Shown one piece after another: positions 8,505-16,810 of a stretch of DNA of 43,780 nucleotides (within the stretch, counting starts at the first letter, position 1; the number at the start of each line of letters is the position of its first letter). A program made the position numbers and the translations under genes. Under the pieces are notes generated by a model, which saw only the letters and a list, made by a program, of their open reading frames with translations, made no database searches and was not told the DNA's origin. This DNA is from JAKOQB01 sp036824465 (GTDB lineage: Bacteria; Pseudomonadota; Gammaproteobacteria; Burkholderiales; Burkholderiaceae_F): contig DAITAC010000026.1 of the NCBI GenBank assembly GCA_036824465.1, positions 1 to 43,780 of the forward strand. Reading direction: 5' to 3'.

Positions 8505-9392
8505 TCAGCGAGCCGGCAGCGGAATGAACTCTGTCTCGCCCGGAATCGACCCGAAGCGCTTGCGCGCCGCCACGTTGCCATAGCGCGCCCAGTCGGCGCG
8601 CGCCGCCTCGATCTTTTCGCGCGAGCTGGCGACGAAGTTCCAGTTGATGAAGCGCTCGCCGACCGGCGAGCCGCCGAGCAGCATTGCGCGCGCAGCGCTC
8701 TTGGCGACCACATCAACCTGAGCGCCTTCCGCCAGTACTGCCATCTGCCCGTGGGCGAGCAATTGACCGTCGATTTCAACAATGCCGGCCACGACGTAAA
8801 GGGCGCGCTCAGGATACTCGGCAGGAATCGTCAGGCGTGCAGCCGAATCGAACTTCAGCGCGCAGTACAGCGTTGGCGATAACACGCCAACCGGCGCACG
8901 TTGGCCAAAGGCCGCGCCTGCAACCACGCGCACGGAGACGCCGGGCAGATCGAGCCGCGGCAATGTCGGAGCCGAATGATGTTGGAACGACGGCGCATCA
9001 TCTTCGTGTTCAAGCGGCAAAGCGACCCACGTCTGCACGCCGTGCGCGCGACTGCTGTGCCGGAGCATTGCGGGCGGTGTGCGCTCGGAGTGCACGATGC
9101 CGCGCCCGGCGGTCATCCAGTTCACATCGCCGGGCGCAATCTTCTGCTCGTTGCCGAGCGAATCGCGATGAATGAATTCACCCTCGAACAGGTACGTGAC
9201 CGTTGCCAGCCCGATATGCGGGTGCGGGCGCACGTTCACGCCATCGCCCGGCGCGAACGTCGCCGGACCCATGTGATCGACGAAGATGAACGGGCCGGCC
9301 ATCCGCCGCTGCGCCGACGGCAACACGCGCAGCACCTTGAACCCGCCGAGATCGGTCGGGTGGCCTGTGATCACCAGTTCGATCGAACTCAT
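8505..9392 (-). CDS. Pirin family protein
   Basis: The 295-residue bicupin has the pirin N-terminal core: RMAGPFIFVDHMGPATFAPG, the metal ligands in RPHPHIGLATVTYLFEG, and MTAGRGIVHSERTP supplying the third His and Glu. The C-terminal pirin domain follows (~175-285), with LLGGSPVGE typical of the family. Bacterial pirins can act as quercetinase-like dioxygenases or redox-sensitive regulators; nothing here decides which. ATG 9392 matches the usual family N-terminus (MSSIELVITGHPTDLGGFKV). A small membrane-protein gene lies 43 bp upstream on the same strand. Confidence 0.93.
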   Translation of the reverse strand: MSSIELVITGHPTDLGGFKVLRVLPSAQRRMAGPFIFVDHMGPATFAPGDGVNVRPHPHIGLATVTYLFEGEFIHRDSLGNEQKIAPGDVNWMTAGRGIVHSERTPPAMLRHSSRAHGVQTWVALPLEHEDDAPSFQHHSAPTLPRLDLPGVSVRVVAGAAFGQRAPVGVLSPTLYCALKFDSAARLTIPAEYPERALYVVAGIVEIDGQLLAHGQMAVLAEGAQVDVVAKSAARAMLLGGSPVGERFINWNFVASSREKIEAARADWARYGNVAARKRFGSIPGETEFIPLPAR

Positions 9393-9435
9393 GCGGCACA
9401 GGCTACCGCAACCCCCGTTGCCCGGGTCACGCAGG

Positions 9436-9648
9436 TCATAGCAAGCAGAAGCCAAGCAAGCTGACGCCGAGCATCAGCCACAGGCTGCTGCGGGTTCTCG
9501 ACGTACAGGCCACGCAGGACGGACGCCGTGCAGGCCGGCGACGGCGCGAGGCGAGACTCAGTCCTTGTTGCATTCTCAGCGCGGCCAGCACCCACTGCTC
9601 GATCCGCACCTCATTGATTTCATAGTCCGCCGTCCGCGCCCCGTGCAT
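9436..9648 (-). CDS. Predicted small single-pass membrane protein
   Basis: The 70-residue frame starts at ATG 9648, preceded by TTGGGGAG at good spacing. Its N-terminus is helical (MHGARTADYEINEVRIEQWV, then LAALRMQQGLSLA), followed by an Arg-rich linker and a C-terminal hydrophobic segment (SLWLMLGVSLLGFCLL). The layout suggests a tail-anchored inner-membrane peptide. It is not recognised as a named family. The good ribosome site, the operator-like palindrome upstream and the closeness to pirin support it being real, but the length is short. Confidence 0.45.
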   Translation of the reverse strand: MHGARTADYEINEVRIEQWVLAALRMQQGLSLASRRRRPARRPSCVACTSRTRSSLWLMLGVSLLGFCLL

Positions 9649-9691
9649 GCTGGTCTCCCCAATGCGCTGTCCCCGCGCGACAAGCAGTGTG

Positions 9692-9714
9692 CAGACACGG
9701 CGTTCGCGTGTCTG
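9692..9714 (-). promoter_or_regulatory. Stem-loop in the leader of the 9648 gene
   Basis: CAGACACG and CGTGTCTG form an 8-bp stem around a 7-nt loop. It sits 43 bp upstream of the ATG at 9648 and downstream of the palindrome at 9742-9759, i.e. in the probable 5' leader. There is no T-run, so it is not an obvious terminator. Confidence 0.35.
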
Positions 9715-9741
9715 TGGAGAATTCGACAGCTTGTCGGGCGA

Positions 9742-9759
9742 ATATTCACGCGTGAATAT
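9742..9759. promoter_or_regulatory. Perfect 18-bp palindrome, probable operator
   Basis: ATATTCACGCGTGAATAT is identical to its own reverse complement. It is AT-rich at the arms within a GC-rich genome and lies 93 bp upstream of the small membrane-protein gene (9648, minus strand) that precedes pirin. Length and symmetry fit the site of a dimeric regulator; the regulator is not identifiable. Confidence 0.5.
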
Positions 9760-10134
9760 GCAAATGACCGGCGATGAAGACGCGGCCGATGGCTGATGTT
9801 GGCAAGCATTGTCCGTTGAGAACGGCGGCAAACAGCGCCGGGTATGTCGCAGCGATGACCGACCGCATCGCCGTGGCCCGGCAGGCCGGGCGCAAGGTGT
9901 TCACCCTGCAAACGCTGCCGCCGTTCGACCACCGTTCGGTGACGGACGGGCAAGCTGGACGCGTTCTGGCTGCATGCGCAACAGCCGGCGCCCCGCTTTT
10001 GCCGCCACAGTCTCGCTGTTGAACGTCGTCACCCATATGCCGGCGGTTATGCTGCGACCTGCCGCGAGCAAGCGGTTCGCCGGGCCGATGTTCGTCCTCG
10101 TCAGCGCGCCTGCCACCAACCACCTGAAGCACCC
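9760..10134. other. Intergenic stretch without a convincing gene
   Basis: Frames are open on both strands (e.g. plus 9774-10022, 82 codons), but they lack a ribosome site, recognisable motifs or consistent codon choice. A partial segment of the plus frame (MTDRIAVARQAGRKVFTLQT) looks protein-like and might be a decayed gene. The interval separates the pirin side from the M23 peptidase gene and must contain the latter's promoter. Confidence 0.4.
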
Positions 10135-11553
10135 ATGAACACTTTTGCCTCCGATCGTCGTCGCAGCAAGCTCCCCATCGTTGTCATCCTCCTTGTGATC
10201 GTCGCCGCCGCCGTGGCTGGCGCCGGCTACTACCTCTGGCCGCGCCTTGAATCCGAGCCGCCGCAGATCACCGTCTCGCCCAATGTCGATATGGTGGGCG
10301 TGGCACCGCTGGAGATCCAGGTCACCGACAAGGGGACCGGCTTGAAATCCGTCACGGTGACGCTGTCGCAAGGCGGGACCGAGCACAGTCTCGCCACCGA
10401 GCAGTTCGCCCAGCCCGTGGGCGAGAAGAAGTTCGCGGTGGCGCTGGCGAAGGTGCCCGGCGTCAAGGAAGGCCCCGCCGTGCTGCGCGTGACCGCGCGC
10501 GATGCGTCCCTGTGGAACGGCAACGAGGCCAAACTGGAGAAGAACATCACGATCGACATCACGCCGCCGACGCTGGAACTCATCGCCGACGACCGCTACG
10601 TCAACTTTGGCGGCGTGGGCGTGATCGTCTACAAGGCGTCGACGGACACGGCGGCGAGCGGGGTGAAGATCGGCGACTACTTCTTCCCGGGCTTCCCCGG
10701 CCAGGTGAAGGATCATCCGGACCACTTGCTGGCCCTCTTCGCGCATCCTTACGACGCCCCGCCGGAGGCGCGGCCCACGCTCGTTGCCACCGACAAGGCC
10801 GGCAACACGCGCGAGATGCGGCTCGCCTACGAACTGAAGAACGTCCGGTACAAGAAGAGCACCCTCGCCATATCGGATAGCTTCCTGCAGAACAAGGTGG
10901 CGCCGCTGCTCACCGACGCCGCCGCGCGAGCGGGCGCGCCGAAGGACGTCTTCGTCGCCGTGAACAGGCGGCTGCGGAAAGAAAACGAGGACCGCATCAC
11001 CGCGATCACGAAGAAGGCCACCCCCACGATGCTGTGGAAGGACGCGTTCACCCAGCTCAGCAACTCGAAGGTCGAGGCGAACTTCGCCGACCAGCGGACG
11101 TACACCTACAACGGCGAACCGATTGATACCGCGTACCACCTCGGCTACGACCTCTCGGTCACGAAGAACTATCCGGCCGAGGCCGCCAACAGCGGTACGG
11201 TGGCATTCGCCGGCGACCTCGGCATCTACGGCAACTCCGTGATCCTCGACCACGGCCTCGGCCTCTTCACGCTCTACAGCCATCTCAATTCGATCGACGT
11301 CAAGGTGGGCGACTCCGTCGCCATACGCCAGGCCCTCGGCAAGACGGGTGAGACGGGTCTCGCCGCCGGCGACCACCTGCACTTCGGCGTCTATCTCGAC
11401 GGCGTCGCGGTGCTGCCCGTGGAGTGGTGGGACCAGAAGTGGATCGACGACAACATCACGCCCAAGCTGGAAGGGCGCAGTGGGCAGGAGATCGCGGAGG
11501 CACAGCAGCCGGTGAAGAAGACACGCAAGGGTGGAGGGAAGCGGCGGCGATAG
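10135..11553 (+). CDS. Membrane-anchored M23 (LytM-type) metallopeptidase
   Basis: The 472-residue protein has an N-terminal transmembrane anchor (LPIVVILLVIVAAAVAGAGY, residues ~13-32). Two Ig-like beta domains follow (~40-250, with TDKGTGLKSVTVTLSQGG and VTARDASLWNGNEAKLEKN), and the M23 peptidase core is C-terminal. Zinc ligands are in YHLGYDLSV (HxxxD) and DHLHFGVYLDG (HxH); YGNSVILDHGLGLFTLYSHL is the conserved strand pair. The active site is therefore complete and periplasmic. Substrates of the family are peptidoglycan cross-links. The C-terminus is Lys/Arg-rich. A hairpin (11565-11581, TCGGCCG stem, no T-run) follows the stop. Confidence 0.92.
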   Translation: MNTFASDRRRSKLPIVVILLVIVAAAVAGAGYYLWPRLESEPPQITVSPNVDMVGVAPLEIQVTDKGTGLKSVTVTLSQGGTEHSLATEQFAQPVGEKKFAVALAKVPGVKEGPAVLRVTARDASLWNGNEAKLEKNITIDITPPTLELIADDRYVNFGGVGVIVYKASTDTAASGVKIGDYFFPGFPGQVKDHPDHLLALFAHPYDAPPEARPTLVATDKAGNTREMRLAYELKNVRYKKSTLAISDSFLQNKVAPLLTDAAARAGAPKDVFVAVNRRLRKENEDRITAITKKATPTMLWKDAFTQLSNSKVEANFADQRTYTYNGEPIDTAYHLGYDLSVTKNYPAEAANSGTVAFAGDLGIYGNSVILDHGLGLFTLYSHLNSIDVKVGDSVAIRQALGKTGETGLAAGDHLHFGVYLDGVAVLPVEWWDQKWIDDNITPKLEGRSGQEIAEAQQPVKKTRKGGGKRRR

Positions 11554-12043
11554 CCGCTTGCTGTTCGGCCGGCGCGGCCGACTGCGCATTCACCATGGAG
11601 GTGGTGCTGGGTCCATCGCCTTTGCGAAGGAAGCTGCGCCGCTTGCACGAGGTGCACTCGGTTTTGTTGTACCAGTCCCGACCAGCGAATTGCAGCCAAG
11701 TCCGCTACGGGTGGAAACGGCCATTCCCGATGCCGCCTCATGTGTCCGTCGATGTCGCGTTGTGGCCAGGTACTGCCGGCTCCCTCTCTCACCCCTTCCG
11801 CCCCTCGCGCATAGCAGTGCGGCTCTTCCGATCGCTGAGGTCGTGCGCTCCCCCGGAATCGTGAGCATGCGCCGTGAGAAGTCGGCTCTTTGCACCCCGC
11901 TGAGACCGACGCCCTCGATTTCGGCGGAGGCGAGCGATGACTCCCCGGGTGCATCTCCGATGGGCTTGCGGCGGATTGCAGGGTCACCCGATGATCATGG
12001 GCCTGCGCGAGCTGGGTTTGACCGACTCTGATTCTTCCGATCG
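11554..12043. other. Convergent intergenic region, no convincing gene
   Basis: This 490-bp gap lies between the 3' ends of the M23 gene and ilvA. Frames on both strands are open but Ser/Arg/Pro-rich and lack ribosome sites or motifs. A 7-bp stem (11565-11581) is a weak candidate terminator for the M23 gene. An 11-bp direct repeat, TCTTCCGATCG, occurs at 11824-11834 and 12033-12043, the latter abutting the ilvA stop, which could mark a small insertion. Confidence 0.5.
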
Positions 12044-13567
12044 TCACAAGAACAGCTTGTAAGCCGGGTTATCCGTTTCTTCCCAGTGCCGGTAGCCGAG
12101 GTTGGCGAGGAAGTCCTTGAACTCCCTGCGCTCGCCCTTCGGCACCTGCAGCCCGACCAGTACGCGAGAATAGTCGGCGCCCTGGTTGCGGTAATGGAAC
12201 ATCGAGATGTTCCAGGACGGCGCCATGCTGGTGAGGAATTTCATCAGCGCGCCCGGCCGCTCGGGAAACTCGAAGCGATAGATCACCTCGCCTTCCGCCA
12301 GCGCGCTCTTGCCACCGACCATGTAGCGCACATGCTCTTCCGCGAGTTCGTCGTGGGTCAAGTCGACGGTCGCGTAGCCGTGGCCGCGAAAACTCCTTGC
12401 AAGCTTCTCGTTGTCACCGGCGCTGGTGGTGCCGATGCCGACAAAGACATGCGCGGCGGACGACTCGCTGATCCGGTAGTTGAACTCGGTGACGCTGCGT
12501 CTTCCGATCAGTTCGCAGAAGCGCTTGAAGGAACCGCGCTCCTCGGGGATCGTCACCGCGAACAATGCCTCACGCGCCTCGCCGACCTCAGTGCGCTCGG
12601 CGACGAAGCGCAGCCGGTCGAAGTTCATGTTGGCACCGCAGGCGATCGCCACCAGCGTCTTGCCGCGCAACTTCTCGCGCGCCGCGTACATCTTCATTCC
12701 CGCAATTGCGAGCGCACCGGCAGGCTCGAGAATCGACCGCGTGTCCTGGAACACGTCCTTGATCGCGGCGCAGATCGCGTCGGTGTCGACCAGCACGATT
12801 TCGTCGACGAACTGTTTGCACAAGCGGAATGTCTCCTCGCCTACCTGGCGCACCGCCGTGCCATCCGAGAACAGGCCCACGTCGTGCAGCGTGATGCGGC
12901 GGCCCGCGGCGAGCGAACGCGCCATGGCATCGGAGTCCACCGTCTGCACGCCAATCACCTTGATCTCGGGTTCGAGCGCTTTGATGTACGCGCCGACACC
13001 CGCGATCAGGCCGCCGCCGCCGATGGCGACGAACACCGCATGGATCGGCCCCTGATCGCCCGGGTGATGCTGACGCAGGATCTCCATCGCCACCGTGCCC
13101 TGACCCGCGATCACGTCGGGGTCGTCGAACGGGTGCACGAAAGTGAGCTTGTGCCTGGCCTGCAGTTCGATCGCGTGTGCATACGCATCCGAATAGGAGT
13201 CGCCATGGAGGACCACCTCTGCACCGCGCGACTGAACGGCCTCGACCTTGACTTGCGGAGTCGTCACCGGCATCACGATCACTGCGCGACAGCCGAGCTT
13301 CTGCGCGGCCATCGCCACGCCCTGCGCATGATTGCCGGCGCTGGCCGCGATCACGCCGCGCTTCATCTCGTCGCGCGGCAGCCGCGCCATCTTGTTGTAG
13401 GCGCCACGCAGCTTGAAGCTCTTGACCGGCTGCAGGTCCTCGCGCTTGAGCAGCACGCGGTTATGCAGGCGCTCGGATAGCCGCGGTGCTTCTTCCAGCG
13501 GCGACTCGATCGCCACGTCGTAGACGCGCGCGGTCAGGATGCGGCGCAGATATTCCTGTGCAGACAC
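12044..13567 (-). CDS. ilvA: Threonine ammonia-lyase, biosynthetic
   Basis: The 507-residue PLP enzyme deaminates L-threonine to 2-oxobutanoate, the first step to isoleucine. The PLP lysine is Lys52 in VKSFKLRGAYNK. SAGNHAQGVAMAAQKLGC and the phosphate-binding VAIGGGGLIAG loop are intact. The C-terminal ~180 residues hold two ACT-like regulatory domains (PEERGSFKRFCELIG; FPERPGALMKFLTSM), so the enzyme should be the allosteric biosynthetic form inhibited by isoleucine. Length matches E. coli IlvA (514). It is isolated here from other ilv genes. Downstream is a gene-free convergent gap. Confidence 0.97.
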   Translation of the reverse strand: MSAQEYLRRILTARVYDVAIESPLEEAPRLSERLHNRVLLKREDLQPVKSFKLRGAYNKMARLPRDEMKRGVIAASAGNHAQGVAMAAQKLGCRAVIVMPVTTPQVKVEAVQSRGAEVVLHGDSYSDAYAHAIELQARHKLTFVHPFDDPDVIAGQGTVAMEILRQHHPGDQGPIHAVFVAIGGGGLIAGVGAYIKALEPEIKVIGVQTVDSDAMARSLAAGRRITLHDVGLFSDGTAVRQVGEETFRLCKQFVDEIVLVDTDAICAAIKDVFQDTRSILEPAGALAIAGMKMYAAREKLRGKTLVAIACGANMNFDRLRFVAERTEVGEAREALFAVTIPEERGSFKRFCELIGRRSVTEFNYRISESSAAHVFVGIGTTSAGDNEKLARSFRGHGYATVDLTHDELAEEHVRYMVGGKSALAEGEVIYRFEFPERPGALMKFLTSMAPSWNISMFHYRNQGADYSRVLVGLQVPKGERREFKDFLANLGYRHWEETDNPAYKLFL

Positions 13568-13619
13568 GGCCCCTCTTCCTCAATCGTTGCCCGGAAAGGT
13601 AACACGCTCGAGGCGCACG

Positions 13620-13790
13620 ACCGGTCGAGCGGTTCGTTCTCACCGACCACCGCTTGCGTCCTTCGATCAGTACCAGCCGAAGATCGAAGCCGCGCGAGCG
13701 GATTGCGGCTGGCTTGCCGTCGAGCAGATGTTGGCGGTCGGCGGCCCGCACCTCACCGCGGACCCAGCGATGGGCGCCTGAAACCGGCCT
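13620..13790 (-). pseudogene. Possible pseudouridine-synthase remnant
   Basis: Upstream of ilvA, the minus strand of this ~300-bp gap (13568-13873) reads AHRWVRGEVRAADRQHLLDG followed by KPAAIRSRGFDLRLVLIEGR and KR. Codon third positions are G/C-rich as in real genes here. The second half resembles the C-terminal LxLVLxEGRxRQVR motif of RluE/RluF-type 23S rRNA pseudouridine synthases, but the expected continuation is lost and no catalytic region is present. I read it as a short relic; the family assignment is tentative. Confidence 0.3.
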
Positions 13791-13873
13791 CTTAGCGCGA
13801 GAGCGGTCACGCGGGTGCGGGCCGTCGTCAGTTCTACGCGACGTCCGCAACCGTCACGCCGAACCGGACAGCT

Positions 13874-16441
13874 TCAGTCCGGAGAAGTCGCCAGCGCAAG
13901 TCGATACGCCTCTTCAACCGTCAGCGACGCGCCGCTGCGCTTCCATTCTTCGATGTCGCTGTCTTTTGCGCTGGCCGACAGGCGCTGCATGGTGAGTTCG
14001 CGCGCCCTGAGCTCCGCCGGAACGTAGGCGTCGAGATCGTGCGCGACGAAAGCGGCGTCGCCGTAACCAAGCAGCCGGGCCGCCGCCTGCATGCGATCCT
14101 CCTGCGCAGCCAGCAAGGCTGCCGTTGCGGCGTAGCGAGCGCCGAGGTCGAAGCGAACAATCAGAGGCGCGGCCGTGGTCAGCGCCTCGCGGGCAGCAGC
14201 GGTGTCCGGCTTGAAGAGCAGCGCAGTCGCCAGGCTTCCGAGTGAGTACATGTAGAACAGTTTGTCTTGCCTTGGTGCCAACCGGCGCGCAACTTCACGC
14301 AGTCCGTCGATCGCGCCGTCGACATCGCCCAGGATCAACGCGATTTCAACGGCGTTCTCCTGCGACGCCAACTCAAACTGCGTCGCACCACAACTCGCCG
14401 CCAGATCGCGCGTCAACTCGTAATCGCGCCGCGCCTCGGCGAAGCGACCCGCCGCTTGATGGACTCTCGCACTGGCGTTCGGGAGCAGCATCCGCATCCG
14501 TGCCGGCCACTGCGGGCGGCTGAGTCGCCTGAGTTCGTCCAACGCGTCGAGCTGCTGCTGCGTCGGGGACGCATTGGACCAGAATGCCAACGCCATCAGC
14601 GCCGCCGCCAATGTGCCCGGATCGTCGGCATCTCGCAGCAGTTCGATCGCGCGCGCGGCCGCATCGCGCGATTGGGCCGGCCGCGTGTTGGCCAGCATCG
14701 ATGCCAACGCATGCCACAACCGACCCGCCGCTCGGCGCGGCGTCGCGGCACTGACAAGAGCAAGCGCGGCCTCACAATGAAAACGCGCCTCCGGCTGCAG
14801 AGCCATCTCAAGCCACAGCGGTCGAGAATCGCCAGCCAGCGCGATCGCCAGTTCAGCATCGTTGCGCAGGCTCCATGCCAGCGCGGCGCGCAGGTTGTCC
14901 AGTTCGGGCTCGTAGCGGGTAAACCATTCCTCGTCGGACAGATTCCAGAACTCGTCATACATGCGGGAAAACAGCCGTGCGATGGCGCGGGCGTGTCGGC
15001 CCAGCAGGGTCCCGGTCTCATCAGCGTCGGCCAGCTTTTCCAGCGCATAGGCGCGGTTTGTTTCGAGCAGCCGCAGGCGCGGGGCCTGGCCGCCTTCGGC
15101 CACGACCATCGACTTGTCGACCAGCGCGCCAAGATGATCGAGCACGGCCCACGAATCGATCGCGTCATCGGCCAACACCTCCTGCGCGGTCTCCAGCGCG
15201 AAGCTGCCGGCAAAGACACCAAGGCGCCGGAATACGACGCGCTCCTCGACCGACAACAGGCCGTGACTGAAGTCCAGCGCAGCGCGCAGCGTTTGATGGC
15301 GCCGCAAGACAAACCGCGAGCCGCCGGTCAGCACCTGCAATCGCTCGCCCAGCCGCGCGCGCAGCCCTTCGATGCCCAGCAGCGCAACGCGTGCCGCAGC
15401 GAGCTCGAGCGCGAGCGGGATGCCGTCGAGGCGCCGGCAGATTTCAACGACCGCGGGCGCGTTGTCAGGCGTCAATTCGAAGCGCGGATCGGCGGCTCGC
15501 GCGCGTTCGACAAAGAGTTGCACGGCGCCGAACTGCGCGGCGTCCACCGCATCGACAGCTGCAGGCACCGCGAGCGTGTCAAGGCGGAACACGTGCTCTT
15601 CCGTCGTCTTCAGAGGTTCCTGACTCGTGACCAGAATTCGGACCGCAGGCGCGGCCTGGGTGATCGCGCTAACAAGCGCCGCCACCGACTGCAGCAGGTG
15701 CTCGCAGTTGTCCAGCACCAGCAGCAGTGATTGCGCTCGAAGTGCGGTGACCAGTGCGGCGACCGCGGGCCGATCGGCGACCGGCGGCACACCCAGAACG
15801 CGCGCCACTTCGGCGGCCACCAGTTCACCGTCGGCGAGCGCGGCGAGTTCGACCAGCCAGACCCCATCGGCAAAATTGCCCGGCGATTCATTCGCGATGG
15901 CACGCGCGACCGCCTGCGCCAGCCGCGTCTTGCCGATACCGCCAGCGCCCGCGATGGTCACCATCGGATGCTCGATGAGCAGCGCGCGCAGGCGGGTTAT
16001 CTCTTCCCCACGGCCATAAAGCGGCGGCAGACGAAGCGGCAGATTGGTTTGCTCGGGTTGCGGTGGCAATCGATCACCGGCATCCGTAGCGATCGCAGCT
16101 TCAGTCGCACTGACCGGCGCCGCTTCGCCGGCTGCTCGCACATCCAACGTGAAGCGGTAACCGCGGCCGGGCACGGTCGCGATCGCGCCGGGGCCGAGCA
16201 GCTTTCTCAGCGTCACCACCTGCACCTGCAGGTTGTTCTCCTCGACCACCAGCCTGGGCCACACCAAGTCCATCAGCTCGTGTTTTGAGACGACGCGGTC
16301 GCGCCGCTCGACGAGTGCCAGCAGCATGTCGAAGGCGCGCGCACCGAGCTTGACCACAGCGCCATTGGCCAGCAACTGGCGCTGATCGCGCAGCAGGCGG
16401 AAGCCGCCAAACCGGTATTCAGGTGCCGAAACGGCAGTCAT
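13874..16441 (-). CDS. Winged-helix regulator with NB-ARC-type ATPase and TPR-like C-terminus
   Basis: The 855-residue one-component regulator has three parts. An OmpR/CadC-type winged helix spans residues ~8-98 (LVWPRLVVEENNLQVQVVTL, then ATVPGRGYRFTLDV). A STAND/NB-ARC ATPase begins at ~140, with Walker A GAGGIGKT (165-172) and Walker B LLLVLDNCEH (239-248, Asp244). The DGIPLALELAAARV sensor motif is followed by a long alpha-helical, TPR-like region (~450-840). No membrane segment or receiver domain is seen. STAND proteins switch on by ligand-driven ATP binding. It is divergent from a cluster of tiny exported/membrane peptide genes (16626-17149) and probably controls them from the shared 184-bp intergenic region. 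Confidence 0.92.
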   Translation of the reverse strand: MTAVSAPEYRFGGFRLLRDQRQLLANGAVVKLGARAFDMLLALVERRDRVVSKHELMDLVWPRLVVEENNLQVQVVTLRKLLGPGAIATVPGRGYRFTLDVRAAGEAAPVSATEAAIATDAGDRLPPQPEQTNLPLRLPPLYGRGEEITRLRALLIEHPMVTIAGAGGIGKTRLAQAVARAIANESPGNFADGVWLVELAALADGELVAAEVARVLGVPPVADRPAVAALVTALRAQSLLLVLDNCEHLLQSVAALVSAITQAAPAVRILVTSQEPLKTTEEHVFRLDTLAVPAAVDAVDAAQFGAVQLFVERARAADPRFELTPDNAPAVVEICRRLDGIPLALELAAARVALLGIEGLRARLGERLQVLTGGSRFVLRRHQTLRAALDFSHGLLSVEERVVFRRLGVFAGSFALETAQEVLADDAIDSWAVLDHLGALVDKSMVVAEGGQAPRLRLLETNRAYALEKLADADETGTLLGRHARAIARLFSRMYDEFWNLSDEEWFTRYEPELDNLRAALAWSLRNDAELAIALAGDSRPLWLEMALQPEARFHCEAALALVSAATPRRAAGRLWHALASMLANTRPAQSRDAAARAIELLRDADDPGTLAAALMALAFWSNASPTQQQLDALDELRRLSRPQWPARMRMLLPNASARVHQAAGRFAEARRDYELTRDLAASCGATQFELASQENAVEIALILGDVDGAIDGLREVARRLAPRQDKLFYMYSLGSLATALLFKPDTAAAREALTTAAPLIVRFDLGARYAATAALLAAQEDRMQAAARLLGYGDAAFVAHDLDAYVPAELRARELTMQRLSASAKDSDIEEWKRSGASLTVEEAYRLALATSPD

Positions 16442-16531
16442 GGGAAAGGTCCCGCGTAGGGCTCATCGATCAAGGATCAGCTTAACGAACGCAATTGCCG
16501 CCGACGATGCCATGAGGCTGGCCGGCGCACG

Positions 16532-16549
16532 CGTTTAAGAACGTTTAAG
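16532..16549 (+). promoter_or_regulatory. Direct repeats phased at 10 bp, probable winged-helix operator
   Basis: CGTTTAAG occurs at 16532-16539 and again at 16542-16549, exactly one helical turn apart. A related inverted copy (CTTAACG) lies near 16483. The site sits between the divergent winged-helix regulator (start 16441) and the 56-residue peptide gene (start 16626). OmpR/PhoB-type winged helices bind such phased direct repeats. Confidence 0.5.
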
Positions 16550-16625
16550 GGCCCGCCCAAAGACCTGAAAGGGGGTTCAGGCGGACGATGCGTCTGTCGT
16601 CAACACCCACCCGAAGGAGACCCAA

Positions 16626-16796
16626 ATGCACCGCGAATTCAAAGCCAGCAGCCCAGCAATCCGTACCGTCATCGCCGCTGCCGCCGTCCTCGCGACGCTC
16701 GTCACCGCCGGCTCGATCGAAGGTCTCGTCAGGCACTACGACGCCGAATCGTCGCAGTTGGGCCGCACCCAACCGGCCATCGTCGCGCAGCGCTGA
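16626..16796 (+). CDS. 56-residue membrane/exported peptide, first gene opposite the ATPase regulator
   Basis: The small frame starts at ATG 16626 after AAGGAG with ideal spacing. It encodes MHREFKASSPAIRTVIAAAA, a hydrophobic stretch (to about residue 28), GSIEGLVRHYDAESSQLGRT and a C-terminal QPAIVAQR. The N-terminal hydrophobic segment could be a signal anchor or an uncleaved signal peptide. I am not aware of a named family. Its position in the divergent promoter of the STAND regulator, behind the phased repeats, suggests it is the primary target of that regulator. Third codon positions are strongly G/C, as in true genes of this window. Confidence 0.7.
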   Translation: MHREFKASSPAIRTVIAAAAVLATLVTAGSIEGLVRHYDAESSQLGRTQPAIVAQR

Positions 16797-16810
16797 CTGG
16801 TCCGTACTGC

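Noticed and set aside
9774..10022. An 82-codon plus-strand frame
   Set aside because: No ribosome site, no recognised motif and mixed codon choice; at best a decayed fragment.
9901..11589. A 562-codon open frame on the minus strand opposite the M23 peptidase gene
   Set aside because: It is a mirror of a GC-rich gene; the translation is low-complexity (Arg/His/Val-rich) without motifs, while the plus strand has a complete M23 active site.
11822..11833. GCTCTTCCGATC, identical to 12 bases of a common Illumina adapter
   Set aside because: Only 12 bases match, the next base differs, and the surrounding sequence is ordinary; probably chance, though an assembly check costs little.
11391..12047. 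A 218-codon minus-strand frame in the convergent gap after ilvA
   Set aside because: Low-complexity composition, no start signal and overlap with the M23 gene.
14267..15730. A 487-codon plus-strand frame opposite the STAND regulator
   Set aside because: No motifs, Arg/Gln-rich, wholly inside a well-supported minus-strand gene.
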